From positions 198,501 to 262,500 of the forward strand of contig NZ_CCXK01000012.1 of assembly GCF_000821305.1 (NCBI RefSeq): a stretch of 64,000 nucleotides of DNA. The letters are read 5' to 3'. Numbering within the stretch: position 1 is the first letter of the stretch; each line of letters starts with the position of its first letter. A program made the position numbers and the translations under genes. Below the pieces are notes generated by a model. The model saw nothing but the letters and a program-made list of their open reading frames with translations, was not told where the DNA came from and made no database searches. This stretch comes from Clostridium culturomicium (GTDB taxonomy: Bacteria > Bacillota > Clostridia > Clostridiales > Clostridiaceae). Positions 60,245-64,000 of the stretch are shown here, one piece after another.

Positions 60245-60273
60245 ATTATAACACAGTGTTTTTTGTATAGCAA
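60245..60273 (-). promoter_or_regulatory. Promoter of the candidate small RNA
   Basis: On the minus strand TTGCTA (60273-60268), 17 bases, TATAAT (60250-60245). Confidence 0.65.
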
Positions 60274-60490
60274 TAGTTTTTTTAAAAAAGTATAGTTAAA
60301 TTGAATTTAAAAAATGAATAAAAAACAAATATTTAATAATCGTGGAGAATTAAGGGGAAAAAGAACGGTAAGTCCTGTTTTAATTTGTACATCATTTCAT
60401 AGTATTATTTTAAAAAGGTGTAAGTAAGTGATATAATTAATAGAAGAACAATTATGTAAGCATAAGCAATTAGATGCTGGAGGAATTAAT
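60274..60490. other. Gap upstream of murD
   Basis: AT-rich DNA with no convincing frame. A ribosome site CTGGAGGA lies just before murD, and TGATATAATTAA at about 60429 may be its -10 region. Nothing else stands out. Confidence 0.4.
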
Positions 60491-61870
60491 ATGAAAAAGG
60501 ATTTTAATGAGTTTAAAAATTTTATTAAGAATAAAAATGTAGCAGTTGTAGGTATAGGAGTTAGTAATATACCTTTAATTGAGTTTTTGATAAATCTTGA
60601 AGCGAAAGTAACTGCCTTTGATAAGAAAACTAAAGAAGAGTTGGGTGAGGTTGTTGCTAAATATGAAAAACAGGGAGTTAAGTTCCAGTTAGGAGAGGGT
60701 TATTTAGATAAGCTTACTGGGTTTGAGGTTATATTCAAAACACCTTCAATGAGAATAGATGGTAAGGAGCTTACTGCAGCTAAAGCTGAAGGTGCATATA
60801 TAACTTCAGAAATGGAAGAGTTTATTAGATATTGTCCTGCTAAGATATATGGAATAACAGGGAGTGATGGCAAAACAACAACAACATCTTTAGTATATGC
60901 AATATTAAAAGCGGCAGGATACAGAACTTGGGTTGGTGGGAATATAGGAACACCTTTATTTACTAAGATTGAAGAAATTCAGCCAGATGATCGAGTTGTT
61001 CTTGAATTATCAAGTTTTCAGCTGATGACAATAGATACATCTACAGATATAGCTTTAATCACAAATTTATCCCCTAATCATTTAGATATGCATAAGGATT
61101 TGGAGGAATATATAGATTCTAAAAAGAACATTTATAAATTCCAAGGAAGTAATGATCTTTTAATATTAAATGATGATAATGATGTAACTAAAGGAATAGA
61201 AGGCGAAGAAAAAGGGCGATTATATACCTTTAGCAGACAGCATGCCGTAGAGAATGGAGCTTACTATAAAGATGGAGATCTTTTTGTTAAGGGACAGAAG
61301 GTTTGTAGCAAGGATGAAGTGCGTCTTAAGGGCATGTATAATATAGAGAACTTGTTAGCTGCCTTTGCAATGACTGCGGATGAGGTTGATGTTGAGTATA
61401 TGAAGCAAGTAGCAAGTGAATTTACAGGGGTAGAACATAGAAATGAGTTTGTGAGAAATTACAAGGGTGTAGAGTTCTATAATAATTCTATCGCTTCAAG
61501 TCCAACAAGAACTTTAGCAAGTCTTAAGGCTTTTGAAAAACCAGTAATCCTTATTGCAGGTGGAAGAGATAAAAAAGTTCCATTTGATTCTTTGGCCTTT
61601 GAAGGGTATCCATATATTAAAGAATTGATTTTATTAGGCGAAGCTAAGATGCAGATAGAGTTTGTATTCAATAAACTTAAACAGGAAAAAGGGATTGAAG
61701 TTCCAGTTCATATAGTTGAAACATTGGAAGATGCAGTTAATAAAGCTATGGAAATATCAAAAGAAGGGGATATAGTAACTTTAGCTCCTGCATGTACCAG
61801 TTTTGATATGTTTGCTAACTTTGAGGTAAGAGGAAATAGATATAAAGATATAATTAATGAGTTAAGATAA
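60491..61870 (+). CDS. murD: UDP-N-acetylmuramoylalanine--D-glutamate ligase (MurD)
   Basis: The 459-residue Mur ligase has an N-terminal Rossmann-like domain ('NVAVVGIGVSNIPLIEFL'), the ATP loop 'GITGSDGKTTTTSLV' (about 119-133), 'NLSPNHLDMHKDLEEYI' in the centre and the C-terminal 'LAPACTSFDMFANFEVRGNRYK' signature, split here only for quoting. It adds D-glutamate to UDP-MurNAc-L-Ala. The loop has Ser-Asp where most MurD proteins have Thr-Asn. It is a single gene with its own terminator, apart from murC. Confidence 0.95.
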   Translation: MKKDFNEFKNFIKNKNVAVVGIGVSNIPLIEFLINLEAKVTAFDKKTKEELGEVVAKYEKQGVKFQLGEGYLDKLTGFEVIFKTPSMRIDGKELTAAKAEGAYITSEMEEFIRYCPAKIYGITGSDGKTTTTSLVYAILKAAGYRTWVGGNIGTPLFTKIEEIQPDDRVVLELSSFQLMTIDTSTDIALITNLSPNHLDMHKDLEEYIDSKKNIYKFQGSNDLLILNDDNDVTKGIEGEEKGRLYTFSRQHAVENGAYYKDGDLFVKGQKVCSKDEVRLKGMYNIENLLAAFAMTADEVDVEYMKQVASEFTGVEHRNEFVRNYKGVEFYNNSIASSPTRTLASLKAFEKPVILIAGGRDKKVPFDSLAFEGYPYIKELILLGEAKMQIEFVFNKLKQEKGIEVPVHIVETLEDAVNKAMEISKEGDIVTLAPACTSFDMFANFEVRGNRYKDIINELR

Positions 61871-61882
61871 CTATAGGGAAAG

Positions 61883-61923
61883 AGGCTAAATTTAGTTTGA
61901 AGCTAAGTTTAGCCTTTATTTTT
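61883..61923 (+). terminator. Terminator of murD
   Basis: AGGCTAAA (61883-61890) pairs with TTTAGCCT (61908-61915), with further pairing inside, then TTATTTTTG. Confidence 0.8.
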
Positions 61924-62061
61924 GCTATTCGTTATCGGAAGTAATTAATAAATTGTTGCTTTAATAGGTGATGTGCTTGTATGAGTGTAAAAACATGATA
62001 AAGACTTTATAGTAATTCAGATAAGGGAGCTTTAAGGGGGGAAGACAATTTTATTAATTGA

Positions 62062-62503
62062 ATAGATGACGGCTTAAATAAAAGTGATGAAGAAGTAATT
62101 TTGAATAAAAATGAATTAAAGATGTTGAAAATTTTAAATAATCCACAATAGGTAATGAGTAAGTGGAGTTATTAACAGTTTTTAGGGGGGGATAGACGGC
62201 TTGTGGATTAAACACAGTTGTAGCGAATAATAGAAGATTAAGAGAAGGAATAGAGAAAAGATCTTTTGACTCAAACATATTAGAGGTGTTAGGTGGGATA
62301 TATGAAGTCTGGAGGATAGGAGTTTTTCCTGTATATAATAGTGTTCTATGTAATATGGCAGGAGCTGATATTAGTAATAATTTAGAAGTTATGGTGGAGA
62401 ATAGAGGTGTTGAACAGGTGAATTTGCGGTAGAAGCAATTGTTGATGAAGTCCAAGATGTTGAATTAAAAATTATGATAGATGAGATTGAGGCTTATGTA
62501 TAA
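62062..62503 (+). pseudogene. Decayed coding stretch, family unknown
   Basis: Coding-like sequence continues across stops and frame changes: DGLNKSDEEVILNKNELKM (ends at TAG 62149), then in another frame VANNRRLREGIEKRSFDSN through VLCNMAGADISNNLEVM to TAG 62430, and then, after a one-base shift near 62411, GEFAVEAIVDEVQDVEL to TAA 62501. The composition is that of real protein, so an old gene of at least 140 codons seems to have decayed here. I cannot name the family. Confidence 0.45.
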
Positions 62504-63254
62504 TCTATGAAGCTGATTAAAATGAAAAAGTTATTCTATACTATGGGAATGTTGATGACTTCATTAACCTTTGGTAATGCGACTGGATACACAGGGGTTA
62601 GTATTTTGATGAATTCAGAAGCTGACTATGCAGTATATAGATATCTATTTATACAGACTTTTATTTTGAATGCGCTACAGTTAAAGGGCGGTTTATTTTA
62701 ATTTAGCTTGTGAGTTATAATTTTAGAAAGAGGCCATTAGTGGATAAGATTAGACATAGTGAATAGGAAGAGTGATGGCTTTCTGTATTTATAATAAAGT
62801 TTAACTTATAAAATGAAAGTCTAAAGTTATGTGTGAAATTTAATTGATAGATTAAGTTTACATGGTATATGTTAATAGAAATATAAAGTTAGCTATACAT
62901 TAAAAGTAGAAGCGCTCTATACAACTGAGGAATACATAGTGGATACAAGGGGGGGTGGTTTGCTTACGGGAAAAAGAAATTTTATAAGTGGAAATTATGT
63001 TTGAGTAGAATTAGAGTTCTATTCCTATATAAACTTTGCCCAGTGTATCACTATATGAAAAACTTAGAAAAATATATGAAAAACTATGAAATGTAATTAT
63101 AATTAGAAAAAATAGTGTTATATAAGATATAAGAGACGTTTTTTCTATGGTAAGATAAATCTCGTCGCTGAGTGGTGCAGACATCTCGAAAGAGAAATAA
63201 CTTAGAAAAACAAATTTCGCTGAAAAAAAGATTGAAAAAAGTTTTAAAAAGTTG
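62504..63254. other. Gene-poor stretch before the rRNA operon
   Basis: No supported gene. A 64-codon open frame at 62507-62701 lacks a ribosome site. AT-rich DNA follows. From about 63160 the sequence (CTCGTCGCTGAGTGG and GAAAGAGAAATAACTTAG) looks like the leader side of a clostridial rRNA operon. Confidence 0.4.
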
Positions 63255-63283
63255 TTGACAACATGAAGTGATGATGATAAAAT
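63255..63283 (+). promoter_or_regulatory. rRNA operon promoter
   Basis: TTGACA (63255-63260), 17 bases, TAAAAT (63278-63283), about 155 bases before 16S, the usual place in clostridia. Confidence 0.85.
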
Positions 63284-63322
63284 TTAAAAAGTAGTCAGCC
63301 GGTGCTGATGAAACAAAAGAGA

Positions 63323-63335
63323 TGATCTTTGAAAA
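63323..63335 (+). promoter_or_regulatory. BoxA-like antitermination element
   Basis: TGATCTTTGAAAA resembles the NusB/S10-binding boxA (TGCTCTTTGAAAA) found in rRNA leaders. Confidence 0.65.
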
Positions 63336-63439
63336 TTAAACAGAGAAATAAAGGTAAAACCAGTTAATTTCGATAGAGATAATCTATCAATAAATGACTT
63401 TAACAAGTCAGCGAAACAATTAGAGCAGAGCTCAAACTT

Positions 63440-64000
<561 letters not shown>

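Noticed and set aside
62507..62701. 64-codon frame beginning MKLIKMKKLFYTMGML
   Set aside because: It has a hydrophobic start but no ribosome site and no recognisable family, and it lies in a decayed stretch; not called as a gene.

Overview
The window is AT-rich DNA from an endospore-forming, flagellated, anaerobic Firmicute. It is most likely Clostridium sensu stricto: there are strong AGGAGG-type ribosome sites with frequent TTG/GTG starts, spoVG, spoVT, yabP, yabQ and spoIIE, formate-tetrahydrofolate ligase, a sodium-translocating decarboxylase, and a 16S rRNA 5' end of clostridial type. Species cannot be fixed from this alone.

Layout. 1-4.0 kb is the end of a flagellar operon (flhA end, sigma-28, two rod proteins, fliM, fliN), followed by a C39-like membrane peptidase. 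4.9-18 kb is an accessory stretch of mostly single genes separated by terminators: two tiny cysteine proteins, a flavin oxidase, a YmaF-type protein with an Arg/Asp/Cys repeat, a MutS2-like ATPase without Smr, YbaK, a HAD phosphatase, two tandem tRNA-Pro cassettes, an aldehyde dehydrogenase, a GHL10 protein and a PhzF protein. murC (minus strand) and a small operator-controlled gene follow.

From about 20.2 to 59.8 kb the order closely follows the purR-lysS region of Bacillus subtilis: purR, spoVG, glmU, prs, pth, mfd, spoVT, a MOP flippase, mazG, hup, rqcP, yabP, yabQ, divIC, yabR, tRNAs, spoIIE, tilS, hpt, ftsH, coaX, dusB, greA, lysS. Lineage-specific insertions are a two-component system with a degenerate HtrA-like protein, prsA, an eight-tRNA cluster built by repeat amplification, fhs, a four-gene sodium-pump decarboxylase and two tiny genes. 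tRNA-Asn and T-box-controlled glyS follow, then a candidate small RNA on the minus strand, murD, a decayed coding stretch, and the promoter and first 560 bases of an rRNA operon.

Most of the window is conserved housekeeping and sporulation DNA. The parts least explained by known families are: a minus-strand small RNA gene with exposed C-rich motifs (about 60.13-60.27 kb); an HtrA-like protein lacking its catalytic His and Ser loop (26.7-27.9 kb); a small protein under a promoter carrying two GAAC-N4-GTTC operators (19.7-20.0 kb); a structured gene-free stretch before the MutS2-like gene (8.3-8.7 kb); and a dispersed hairpin repeat present at three loci.
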